From: Dokdonella_A sp049583635
Lineage (GTDB): Bacteria > Pseudomonadota > Gammaproteobacteria > Xanthomonadales > Rhodanobacteraceae
Length of the DNA: 7,014 nt
Assembly (NCBI GenBank): GCA_049583635.1
Contig: JBAUWF010000109.1
Span: 1-7,014, forward strand
Direction of reading: 5' to 3'
Part shown: in pieces, positions 1 through 6,765 of the stretch
Layout: each line of letters opens with the position of its first letter
Position numbering within the stretch: the first letter of the stretch is position 1
Position numbers and translations under genes: made by a program
The notes under the pieces: generated by a model
The model's database searches: none
What the model was told of the DNA's origin: nothing
What the model saw: only the letters and a program-made list of their open reading frames with translations

Positions 1-1167
1 ATTGTGCTGGGGCGCGACGCAACCGGCCTCGGCGCCCTGCGTTGCCTGCACCTTGCCGGGATACCAGCGTACGTCGCTTGCCCGCCGAGCGACCTGCCGA
101 CGCGCTCACGCTGGTATCGGCCGATCCCCGGAGAGATAGCCTGGGATGGCACGATCGGTCCGCAGGCGCTCGAAATTCTGCGCTCCATTCCCTTGAGCGA
201 GGCGGTGTTGATCCCGGGCGCCGACGATGCGGCGCTGTGGCTGGCCGACCTGCCGCAAGGGGAATTGACGGCGCGCTTCAAAATCAGTTCAAGTCCGCGC
301 CACACACTCGAGATCCTGCAGGACAAGACCCGGTTCGCGACCTTTCTGGAACGCACGAACATCCCGCATCCGCGCACATTTCCGCTGGCTTCAGCCGAAG
401 ATGCCGCCGCAGTCCCGTTTTCCGAAATGGACCGCGTTTTTGTGAAACCGTCGAATTCCCAGAAGTTCAACCAGGTTATCGGGGCCAAGGGCGTGTGGGC
501 CAGTAGCCACCAGCAACTTGAACAGATACGACAACGACTGGACGGCCGGGGCTTCAAGTTGATGGCGCAGGAGTATGTGCCCGGCACGTCTGCCGACCAT
601 TATTTCGTCGATGGTTTCCGCGACCGGGACGGCAATCTGACCGGTCTGTTCGCACGCCGCAGAATTCGCATTTTCCCACCGGATTTCGGCAACAGTTCGT
701 ACTGCCGCAGCATTCCGTTGACCGAGATTCAAGGCGCGGTCGACAGTATTATCGAATTGCTTTCGAGGTTGAACTATCGCGGCATCTTCAGCGCCGAGTT
801 CAAGCGCGACGCGCGCAACGGGCAGTTCCGCGTTCTGGAGGTCAATACGCGCGCCTGGTGGTATGTCGAATTCGCCGCGCGCTGCGGTGTGAATGTCTGC
901 CGGATGGCCTGGGAGGACGCGCTTGGACTGCCGGTGACGGCTGCACCGAGGAGCTATCCGGTCGGGGTCGGCTGCGTCAATCTGTACGGAGACATCAAGA
1001 CCGTGCTCGCACGCAAACCCCCGGCGCGCGATCGTTTTCCCAAGGTCCTGATGCAGTGGGCAGGGGCGCATTTTCACGTTTTCCGACTGGATGATCCGGC
1101 GCCTGCGTGGTCGATATTGCGGCACATGATCGCCGGCAATATCCGTCGCCGCGTTTTCAGAAAATAG
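1..1167 (+). CDS. ATP-grasp carboxylate-amine ligase (COG3919-like), 5' end truncated by window
   Basis: ATP-grasp enzymes activate a carboxylate as an acyl-phosphate with ATP and join it to an amine or thiol. The frame is open from base 1, and the first residues (LGRDATGLGALRCL) already belong to the conserved N-terminal pre-ATP-grasp fold, so the true start probably lies upstream; GTG at 4 is only the first start-like codon. Counting from that GTG (387 residues), a DKTRFATFLE helix lies near 107-116, the nucleotide-binding lysine region VFVKPS at 145-150, a second lysine in GAKG at 160-163, the hinge segment AQEYVPG at 188-194, and the Mg-ATP ligands in AEFKRD (E265) and LEVNTR (E279, N281). 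There is no signal peptide, so it should be cytoplasmic. It converges on the glycosyltransferase gene with an 86-base gap. Relatives often sit in exopolysaccharide loci (family knowledge). The substrate cannot be read from sequence. Confidence 0.88.
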   Translation: MVLGRDATGLGALRCLHLAGIPAYVACPPSDLPTRSRWYRPIPGEIAWDGTIGPQALEILRSIPLSEAVLIPGADDAALWLADLPQGELTARFKISSSPRHTLEILQDKTRFATFLERTNIPHPRTFPLASAEDAAAVPFSEMDRVFVKPSNSQKFNQVIGAKGVWASSHQQLEQIRQRLDGRGFKLMAQEYVPGTSADHYFVDGFRDRDGNLTGLFARRRIRIFPPDFGNSSYCRSIPLTEIQGAVDSIIELLSRLNYRGIFSAEFKRDARNGQFRVLEVNTRAWWYVEFAARCGVNVCRMAWEDALGLPVTAAPRSYPVGVGCVNLYGDIKTVLARKPPARDRFPKVLMQWAGAHFHVFRLDDPAPAWSILRHMIAGNIRRRVFRK

Positions 1168-1253
1168 GCTTGCGATCAATGCTCGAGCAACCTGCCCCGA
1201 CACCACCGAAATAATGCGGCCGCCAGCGCCGGACTGACGCCACCGGATCTTTG

Positions 1254-2471
1254 TTACTTCGTGCGCTCGCTCACGCTGTCGTTGTTGATTTGCTCCGCAG
1301 CCGGCAAGAGCGAGAGGAGTTGTTCGGCGTTGTTGCGCCATTGTCGCTCACGCGCGATGTAAGTCCTGGCCGCGTCGCCGACCTTCAATAATTCGTCTTG
1401 CCGCGCCGACATTTCCAGCACGCATTGGACGCACATATCGACTTCTCCTTTCGGAAACAGCCATCCGGTTACACCGTCCGTGATCACCTCGGCAATCGGC
1501 GCGTAGTTCGGCGCGACGACCGCGACGCCCATCGCCATGAACTCGAACAACTTCATCGGCGAGCCGTATTCATTGGAATTCGGCAGGACTGCATAGTCCA
1601 TGCAGGCGATCCACCCCGGCACTTCGGCGTGATCCACCCGGCCCGGCGTCAAGATGCGCCCGGACAATCCATGCTCGGCAACCACCGAGCGAACCGCGGC
1701 AAGGTCGCTGCCCGCACCGACGAGCATCAGGGTCAAGCGCGGCGCCGATGCCATTTGCGGCGCAATGCGCGACACGAACTCGGCGATGCCGTGCCAATGC
1801 ACGAACCCACCGACATACCCACACACGATTTCATTGGCGATGCCACGCGTGGCCCGCAAGGTCACGCGATCGAACCGGCTCGAATCAAAGCGCCCGATGT
1901 CGGCCGCATTCGGTGAAATCACCGAGCGGCTGATGGGTCCGTATGCCTGTTCGGCGATATCCCGAAAATAAGTGGAAATGAACACCAAACCCGTGCAATT
2001 GCGCAGACACCAGCGTTCGATGCGGCGTGCGAGAGGCTTGAAAATGAGGGGCCTTACGCGCGGCACCAGTGCCGAATCGTTGATTTCGAGAATGATTGGA
2101 ATGCCATGCCTGCGCGCCTGCCACACCGTGGCGCACAGATACAGCGAATAACGCTCGTAGATCAGATCCGGACGCGTCCGGCGAATCCTGGCCGCAACGC
2201 GAAACCAGCTTGCAAGATTGTATGCAAGTTCGAGAAGCTCAAAAAACACACCGGGCGTGCGTGCGACCAGACCGGCCAATCGTCCGCTGGATCGCCTGTG
2301 CTTGGAGCGGGTCCGGCTGTTTGCCGGAACCGTTTCATTTTCCGGGTCCGCGCCCGGGAACGACAACACATTGACGTCGTGGCCGAGTTCCCGAAGCGCA
2401 TGCACGATCCCTCGGATATGCACTCCCTCCACTTCACGGCCACGTGTGCGGTGATGATAGAGAATCCTCAT
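1254..2471 (-). CDS. Glycosyltransferase family 4 (GT-B fold)
   Basis: A retaining GT4 enzyme that transfers a sugar from a nucleotide sugar to a glycan or lipid-linked acceptor on the cytoplasmic side. It has 405 residues from the chosen start. The N-terminal Rossmann half opens MRILYHHRTRG and carries the acceptor-side loop (VEGVHIRGIVHALRELGHDV). The C-terminal half shows YVGGFVHWHGI (219-229), LMLVGAGSD (248-256), GRVDHAEVPGWI (277-288) and the E-x(8)-E donor motif EYGSPMKLFEFMAMG (E301, E310), followed by EVITDGVTGWLFP. The start at 2471 overlaps the upstream deacetylase stop as ATGA and begins exactly at the conserved beta-strand. An in-frame ATG at 2519 would add 16 unconserved Arg-rich residues and overlap the neighbour by 52 bases, so I reject it. 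This is the last gene of the minus-strand operon. The sugar specificity is unknown. Confidence 0.92.
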   Translation of the reverse strand: MRILYHHRTRGREVEGVHIRGIVHALRELGHDVNVLSFPGADPENETVPANSRTRSKHRRSSGRLAGLVARTPGVFFELLELAYNLASWFRVAARIRRTRPDLIYERYSLYLCATVWQARRHGIPIILEINDSALVPRVRPLIFKPLARRIERWCLRNCTGLVFISTYFRDIAEQAYGPISRSVISPNAADIGRFDSSRFDRVTLRATRGIANEIVCGYVGGFVHWHGIAEFVSRIAPQMASAPRLTLMLVGAGSDLAAVRSVVAEHGLSGRILTPGRVDHAEVPGWIACMDYAVLPNSNEYGSPMKLFEFMAMGVAVVAPNYAPIAEVITDGVTGWLFPKGEVDMCVQCVLEMSARQDELLKVGDAARTYIARERQWRNNAEQLLSLLPAAEQINNDSVSERTK

Positions 2472-3109
2472 GAACTCATGGGCGGCAGGGCCTCTAGAGC
2501 GAGACCTTGTTCGTGCCATTCCGGAAGGAGCATTTCCAGAAGCGCGATGGTGTGCTCACGATTGTCGTGCATCAGCACAATATCGCCAATACGCGGCGGT
2601 TGCCGACGCAGCAAGCCGGCTAGTTCCTGCGCCGACCTGTCCTGATAGTCCAGACTGTCGTACGACCAATACGCAATGTTGCGTCGCCGCCACGCACAAT
2701 GCATGACCAGCCGAAACGGCAGCACACCGTAGGGCGGCCGAAACCGGTGCAGCACCCGATGGTCGAACGCGCACAGCACACGGTCCGTGCGTGCAATATC
2801 GTCGAGTTGTGTTGCAAGCGGCAGGGTCTCGAAGCGTGCGTGACTGTACGAGTGGTTGCCGAGCAGATGTCCTTCCGCGACAAGTCGCTCGACCAGTCCT
2901 GGATAGCGCTCCGCACGCTCGCCGATCAGGAAAAAACTCGCGCGTGCATTGTGTGACGCGAGCAAGTCGAGCAACCTTGGTGTGCACTCGGGATCGGGGC
3001 CATCGTCGAAGCTCAGATAGACTGCACGGCCCGCGCGCGGGCCACGGGTCAAGACCAGACTATCGGGAAGCCATCGCAGCAGAGTCGCCTTTCTGGGTCG
3101 CGGGTTCAT
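2468..3109 (-). CDS. Polysaccharide deacetylase, NodB homology domain (CE4)
   Basis: A metal-dependent carbohydrate esterase 4 enzyme that removes N- or O-acetyl groups from sugars. At 213 residues it is essentially a bare NodB domain. All five motifs are readable: SFDDGPDP (33-40; catalytic base D35, metal ligand D36), NHSYSH (85-90; metal ligands H86 and H90), RPPYG (124-128), DSLDY (151-155), and the C-terminal LMHD with H181. It should therefore be active. No signal peptide or membrane segment precedes the domain, which suggests action on a cytoplasmic or lipid-linked intermediate rather than a finished wall polymer (inference). The ATG at 3109 is favoured because the frame closes about 12 codons upstream. 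The start overlaps the stop of a 33-codon ORF (ATGA), and the stop overlaps the glycosyltransferase start (ATGA). Confidence 0.92.
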   Translation of the reverse strand: MNPRPRKATLLRWLPDSLVLTRGPRAGRAVYLSFDDGPDPECTPRLLDLLASHNARASFFLIGERAERYPGLVERLVAEGHLLGNHSYSHARFETLPLATQLDDIARTDRVLCAFDHRVLHRFRPPYGVLPFRLVMHCAWRRRNIAYWSYDSLDYQDRSAQELAGLLRRQPPRIGDIVLMHDNREHTIALLEMLLPEWHEQGLALEALPPMSS

Positions 3110-3207
3110 GGCCCACGCCGATGCAACAGGATGCTAAGCCCGCGCCAATAGTCCGCGCAGCGAGCAACCTCCCGGATAACGCATTGCATTGAACGCGCCG
3201 CAGTCAT
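3106..3207 (-). CDS. Possible 33-residue small ORF, translationally coupled
   Basis: A short open frame fills the otherwise empty 100-base gap between the ligase and the deacetylase. Its ATG lies 4 bases after the ligase stop, preceded by an AGGA Shine-Dalgarno-like core about 8 bases upstream within the end of the ligase gene. Its TGA overlaps the deacetylase ATG as ATGA. The predicted peptide starts MTAARSMQC and ends LSILLHRRGP. It is basic, with two further cysteines and one tryptophan, and has no recognisable domain. It could be a real small protein, a leader ORF whose translation feeds ribosomes to the deacetylase (which has no good ribosome site of its own), or a decayed remnant. I do not recognise it. 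The spacing is the only positive evidence. Confidence 0.35.
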   Translation of the reverse strand: MTAARSMQCVIREVARCADYWRGLSILLHRRGP

Positions 3208-3211
3208 TGTG

Positions 3212-4780
3212 CTATTCCTGGTCACCCGGCAAGGCGTGACCCTCGGCTTCGGACTGCAACGCGGTACGCCGAATCTTGCCGGTGCTGGTCTTGGGCAGCG
3301 TGGCACGAAATTCGATCAAACGCGGCACCATGAAATCTTCGAGATTCGCGACGCAGTGCGCGACGACATCGCGCGCCTGCACGGTCGCATCGTCCGCGAG
3401 CGCGATGATTGCCTTTAGTGCCCGCCCGAGCAACTCGTCGGGCACACCGACGACTGCGGCTTCCTTGACACCAGGCAGCGCGTAGAGCACGTTTTCGACT
3501 TCCTTCGGGCTGACTTTTTCGCCGCGCGACTTGATGATGTCGTCCTTGCGTCCGACGAAGTAGCAGTAACCTTCTTCGTCCATGCGGAACAGATCCCCGG
3601 TATGCAGAACCTTCTCCCACGGGTAGCGCCCGGGCTTGAGTGTCTTTGACGTGGCTTCCTCGTTGCGCCAATAGCCCTGCATGACGTGGCCACCACGCAC
3701 GACAAGCTCGCCAACCACATTCGGCTCGACCGGCCGGCCTTCCTCGTCTGCAACCCAGACCTCGGTGCCCGGAATCGCTATGCCGACGCTGTCGGGCCGC
3801 ATTGCCAGTTGCTCGGGCGGCAAATAGGTACAGCGCTTGGATTCGGTCATCCCGTACATCGAGTAGACGCGAGCTTTCGGGAACAGGTCCTGCAATTTCC
3901 GGATATGCGCGGGCGGCAGTGCTGCGGCGGTGTTGGTCAGGTAGCGCACGCTCGCAGCCCATGCCGGATCGAAATTGCGCAACTGCACGATCAGCGCAGC
4001 CATGGTCGGCACCAGCGGGAATCCCGTCACCCGCTCGGTTGCAAGTATCGGCAGTATCTTCTGCGGGAACGCGAAGGACTTCTCGAGCACCAGCGTCGCA
4101 CCCACCTTCACGCACATCAGAAGCTGGTACAGGCCATAGTCGAACGACAACGGCAACACGCTGAGCACGACATCGTTCGCGCGTGCTTCGAGATAGGTTG
4201 TGATCGAAGTCGCCGCATGCACGATGTTCTTGTGCGTCATCATGACGCCCTTGGGTTGACCGGTGGATCCGGAGGTATACACGAGCATCGCCAGGTCAAT
4301 GTCGAGACCGCGTGGCGCATCCGGCAAACGCGCAGGTGCCGCTGCCATGAAATCGGCGTAAGCGATCGCAGATGGATCGTCCCCTCCATCGACGACGATA
4401 ACCCGACGCACGCTCGGAGCCTGGGCCGCGGCGGCCCGCGCCACCGGCAACAACGCCGCCTGGGTAACCAGCACCGAGGCTTCGCAGTTGTTCATTACAT
4501 AGGCGAGCTTGTCCACCTTGGTGGTTGGATTGATGACGCTGAACACGCCGCCCGCGCGCAGTGTTCCAAAAATCCCCACCGCGGTTTCCGGACGGTTGTC
4601 GAGGAACAGCACACACCGTTCGTTGCGCGAGAGATTCGCGCCATGCACCAGCGCCGACGCAAAACGATCGACAGCGGCGTCGAATGCACCATAGGTGATC
4701 CGGCCGCTGGCATGCACAATCACCTCGCGATCGGCATCGCGCCGCGCACTTTCACGCAGGAATTCCTCGTAACGCATCAT
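3212..4780 (-). CDS. AMP-forming acyl-CoA/acyl-ACP ligase (ANL superfamily)
   Basis: It activates a carboxylic acid with ATP to an acyl-adenylate and then transfers it to a pantetheine thiol (CoA or a carrier protein). It is full length at 522 residues. The core motifs are intact: A3 P-loop YTSGSTGQPKG (168-178), A5 YGMTE (309-313), A7 TGD (394-396), the A8 hinge GRKDDIIKSRGEKVS (410-424) and A10 PKTSTGKIRR (496-505; catalytic K502). The stretch after A5 (CTYLPPEQL, then RPDSVG) recalls ligases found in exosortase/EPS loci, although no exosortase is visible here. The ACP gene ends 14 bases upstream, which makes that ACP the likely thiol acceptor (inference). Two adjacent ATGs (4780, 4777) start the frame and the ribosome site is weak, so coupling to the ACP gene is likely. 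The substrate could be a fatty, aryl or amino acid; the sequence does not decide. Confidence 0.93.
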   Translation of the reverse strand: MMRYEEFLRESARRDADREVIVHASGRITYGAFDAAVDRFASALVHGANLSRNERCVLFLDNRPETAVGIFGTLRAGGVFSVINPTTKVDKLAYVMNNCEASVLVTQAALLPVARAAAAQAPSVRRVIVVDGGDDPSAIAYADFMAAAPARLPDAPRGLDIDLAMLVYTSGSTGQPKGVMMTHKNIVHAATSITTYLEARANDVVLSVLPLSFDYGLYQLLMCVKVGATLVLEKSFAFPQKILPILATERVTGFPLVPTMAALIVQLRNFDPAWAASVRYLTNTAAALPPAHIRKLQDLFPKARVYSMYGMTESKRCTYLPPEQLAMRPDSVGIAIPGTEVWVADEEGRPVEPNVVGELVVRGGHVMQGYWRNEEATSKTLKPGRYPWEKVLHTGDLFRMDEEGYCYFVGRKDDIIKSRGEKVSPKEVENVLYALPGVKEAAVVGVPDELLGRALKAIIALADDATVQARDVVAHCVANLEDFMVPRLIEFRATLPKTSTGKIRRTALQSEAEGHALPGDQE

Positions 4781-4794
4781 GTTTCGTGGCGGGT

Positions 4795-5043
4795 CTATGC
4801 CGATTTGCGTCGGACGAAGTTGACGATGCGCTCAATGCTGTCCAGATGTTCCGGGACCACGTCTTCATCCGCCACAACGATGTCGAATTCCTGCTCCAGC
4901 CATGTAACCAAGGACAATACGCCAATCGAGTCGATGATTCCCGAATCGAGGAGGCTCTCGTTGATCGGCACGTCACCGTCAGCGGCAGAAACCGGAAACG
5001 TCTCACGGATGAATGTCCGCACGCGCGATTCGATTGATTCCAT
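4795..5043 (-). CDS. Stand-alone acyl carrier protein (phosphopantetheine-binding)
   Basis: A small acidic four-helix carrier protein that holds an acyl or aminoacyl group as a thioester on 4'-phosphopantetheine. It has 82 residues, the usual length for a discrete ACP. The attachment serine is S39 in GIIDSIGVLSLV (35-46), preceded by the typical ESLLDSGIIDS loop, and followed by helix II WLEQEFDIVV and helix III residues (DSIERIVNFV). The partner serine context (DSIGVLSL) resembles specialised carrier proteins of polyketide, nonribosomal or D-alanyl transfer systems more than the DSLD motif of fatty-acid AcpP (family knowledge). It lies directly before the ligase gene, forming an activation and carrier pair. 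The start is the ATG at 5043; an AGGA element lies 13 bases upstream, rather far. A 49-base gap separates it from the PLP enzyme gene. Confidence 0.93.
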   Translation of the reverse strand: MESIESRVRTFIRETFPVSAADGDVPINESLLDSGIIDSIGVLSLVTWLEQEFDIVVADEDVVPEHLDSIERIVNFVRRKSA

Positions 5044-5092
5044 GGTGATTGACTGATCCTGCGTTGGCCTTTGACCCGAGATACCCCGACGA

Positions 5093-6058
5093 TCAGGGAG
5101 ATGATTGCGCGAGACTGGTCCCTAGATACGGGACCCCTCCGGTGTGCCAGAAAACGACGCTGTCGCTTCGGCCGATGCGGCTTCCCCGCGCCATTGCAGC
5201 AAGCGCAGCCAGTGCCTTGCCAGTATACACAGGCTCGAGCAGCAATCCTTCGCTGCGCGCGGCCAGTGCAACCGCGTCGAGTGAAGCTGCACTGGGCATC
5301 CCGTAACCGCTGCCGACGAAGCCGTCGTCCACGCTCAGGCGCGAAACGATGCGGGTAACGTCGTCCCCGTCCACAGAAACACCGAGTGCGGTCGCCAGCA
5401 GCCGCGTGATCACGACGCGCAGTTCGCGGGCGGGACGATCGACGCTTACCGCCAGCAAGCGCGCATTGGGGAAAACCCGGTCGAGGCCCAACAGGAAACC
5501 AGCCGAGGTCGCTCCGGATCCGGCCGCGGTTACGATCAACGTATTGTGTGGCGAATCGAATTCACCCGCAGCCAACTCCCCGATCGCCGCTTCGTAGCAA
5601 GCGAGATCGTCCGGGCTTGCCGCCGGCACCACGACCGGGGACTTGCCCGCTGCGCCGAGCTCGCGCAGACGCGCGCGAATTGCGGCGTTCAGCGTCCACC
5701 GAGACGCGCCGGGTAGAGCATGCACCGTGCCGCCGAACAGGCGAACGAAATGTGCCGCAGGCGCATCGTCCGGAGAATCGAGGAAGACCTCGCAAGCATA
5801 GCCGGCGATGGCAGCCACGGCCGCCATCAAACGCGCCTGATTGGAAGTCGCGCCTCCGCTCAACAGCAAAGTGTCCGCCGGCGTGGCCCGCAGTCGGTCA
5901 ATCAGACCCGGAAATTTACGGCATTTTGTCCCGCCGCCGGCAAACGCAATCACATCATCGCGCTTGATCCACATTCGGGCTATGCCGAAGTGTGTCGCGA
6001 GGTGTGGCGCGGATTGCAACGGTGGCGCCGGCAACACGGAAAAAAACGAGTCGCTCAT
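5093..6058 (-). CDS. PLP-dependent fold-type II enzyme, ACC deaminase/D-cysteine desulfhydrase family
   Basis: The family removes ammonia from 1-aminocyclopropane-1-carboxylate or H2S and ammonia from D-cysteine, giving 2-oxo acids; this member's substrate is unknown. It has 321 residues, the normal length. Visible features are IKRDD (31-35), the Schiff-base lysine K45 in GGGTKCRK (families usually have GGNK), SNQAR (72-76), the PLP phosphate loop AAGSGATSAG (178-187), GYGMPS (251-256, tyrosine at the usual active-site position), EPVYTGK (275-281) and FWHTGG (303-308). The glutamine after SN resembles ACC deaminase; desulfhydrases usually have histidine. The ATG at 6058 overlaps the acyltransferase stop as ATGA. 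Its place before an ACP/ligase pair suggests a role in amino-acid-derived substrate supply rather than plant-hormone or cysteine catabolism (inference). Confidence 0.88.
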   Translation of the reverse strand: MSDSFFSVLPAPPLQSAPHLATHFGIARMWIKRDDVIAFAGGGTKCRKFPGLIDRLRATPADTLLLSGGATSNQARLMAAVAAIAGYACEVFLDSPDDAPAAHFVRLFGGTVHALPGASRWTLNAAIRARLRELGAAGKSPVVVPAASPDDLACYEAAIGELAAGEFDSPHNTLIVTAAGSGATSAGFLLGLDRVFPNARLLAVSVDRPARELRVVITRLLATALGVSVDGDDVTRIVSRLSVDDGFVGSGYGMPSAASLDAVALAARSEGLLLEPVYTGKALAALAAMARGSRIGRSDSVVFWHTGGVPYLGTSLAQSSP

Positions 6059-6765
6059 GCGTCGGCGGGTGGCGTCAGATTGCCGACACGCCGGGCCGGA
6101 TTTCCAGCCACAACCGTATACGGCGCCACGACCCCCGAGACAATCGAGCGCGCGGCAATAATGCTGCCTTCACCGATTTCGCTGCCGGGAAGAATCAGGG
6201 CTCCTCCGCCAATCCAAACGTTGTCGTGAACGATGATCGCCCTCACATCGTCCTCGCCGGGTGGAGCACCCGCCTTGCGCAGCGCGGGATCGCTGGCGTG
6301 ACCACCGGAATCCCGGAACGAGACGCCACCGGCGATTCGCACATGTGAGCCGATGCGGATTTCACGGCCGACAACGAAGCTGACGCCATGGCCCACTCCG
6401 GTGTGATTGCCAAGACTGAGTTTCGGGCGTTCGACAAAGCGCGCACCGAACGCGATGCTGACCTTGCCGTCGAACCGCACGTAATCGCCGAGCACGAGTT
6501 CGCCGCGCCCCTGCACCCAAGGAACATAAATGCCGGTAGTCACGCCACGCCCGTAACGCGTGCAGTACGCCTTGAGCAACGGCTCGGCGAGGAAGAATCG
6601 TCGCAGAAAAAAAATCACTGCGCGCAACGCAAGAAAAACATAGAGCAGCGGCACCACGACGATCCGCGGTGCTGGCAAGGTGACATGCGCGAGACTTTTG
6701 CGCGCGGCCCTCAACGCCACGGCAACAGGATGGCTTGAACGAGATACCCAGTAACGAAATGACAA
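6055..6765 (-). CDS. Left-handed beta-helix (hexapeptide) acyltransferase, WcaF/NeuD-like
   Basis: An acyl-CoA- or acyl-ACP-dependent O/N-acyltransferase with hexapeptide repeats, of the kind that decorates surface sugars. From the chosen TTG start it has 236 residues. A hydrophobic stretch (about 35-59) may anchor it at the membrane. Hexapeptide turns begin near 89 (ELVLGDYVRFDGKV) and continue through LSLGNHTGVGHGVSF, IRIGSHVRIAGGVSF and DNVWIGGGALILPG. The likely catalytic histidine is H156 in RDSGGHASDP, and the domain closes with VVAGNPARRVG. The TTG at 6765 has a GGAG ribosome site 8 bases upstream, and family similarity seems to start just after it (SSHPVAVAL). An ATG at 6882 would add 39 residues with poor third-position GC and no family match; it remains an alternative. 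It is the first visible gene of the minus-strand operon, and its stop overlaps the PLP enzyme start. Confidence 0.87.
   Translation of the reverse strand: MSFRYWVSRSSHPVAVALRAARKSLAHVTLPAPRIVVVPLLYVFLALRAVIFFLRRFFLAEPLLKAYCTRYGRGVTTGIYVPWVQGRGELVLGDYVRFDGKVSIAFGARFVERPKLSLGNHTGVGHGVSFVVGREIRIGSHVRIAGGVSFRDSGGHASDPALRKAGAPPGEDDVRAIIVHDNVWIGGGALILPGSEIGEGSIIAARSIVSGVVAPYTVVAGNPARRVGNLTPPADA

Noticed and set aside
1180..1189. Palindrome TGCTCGAGCA after the ATP-grasp stop
   Set aside because: A perfect 10-base inverted repeat with no loop and no T-run is not a terminator, and it has no promoter context. Likely chance.
1221..1239. Possible terminator hairpin between the convergent genes (stem CGTCAGT/GCTGGCG on the minus strand)
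   Set aside because: The 7-base stem includes G-U pairs, and only a weak ATTATTT follows several bases later, with no proper U-tract. The plus strand cannot form the same stem.
391..1341. 316-codon minus-strand open frame opposite the ATP-grasp gene
   Set aside because: It is a shadow of the ATP-grasp frame, and it also overlaps the glycosyltransferase end. No recognisable motif is present in it.
2471..2519. Longer N-terminus for the glycosyltransferase from ATG 2519
   Set aside because: The extra 16 residues are Arg-rich and precede the conserved first strand. The ATGA overlap at 2471 is a far better start.
3686..5056. 456-codon plus-strand open frame opposite the ligase and ACP genes
   Set aside because: It is the antisense shadow of two motif-complete genes in GC-rich DNA. 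Its product is low-complexity, rich in His, Arg and Gln, with no domain.
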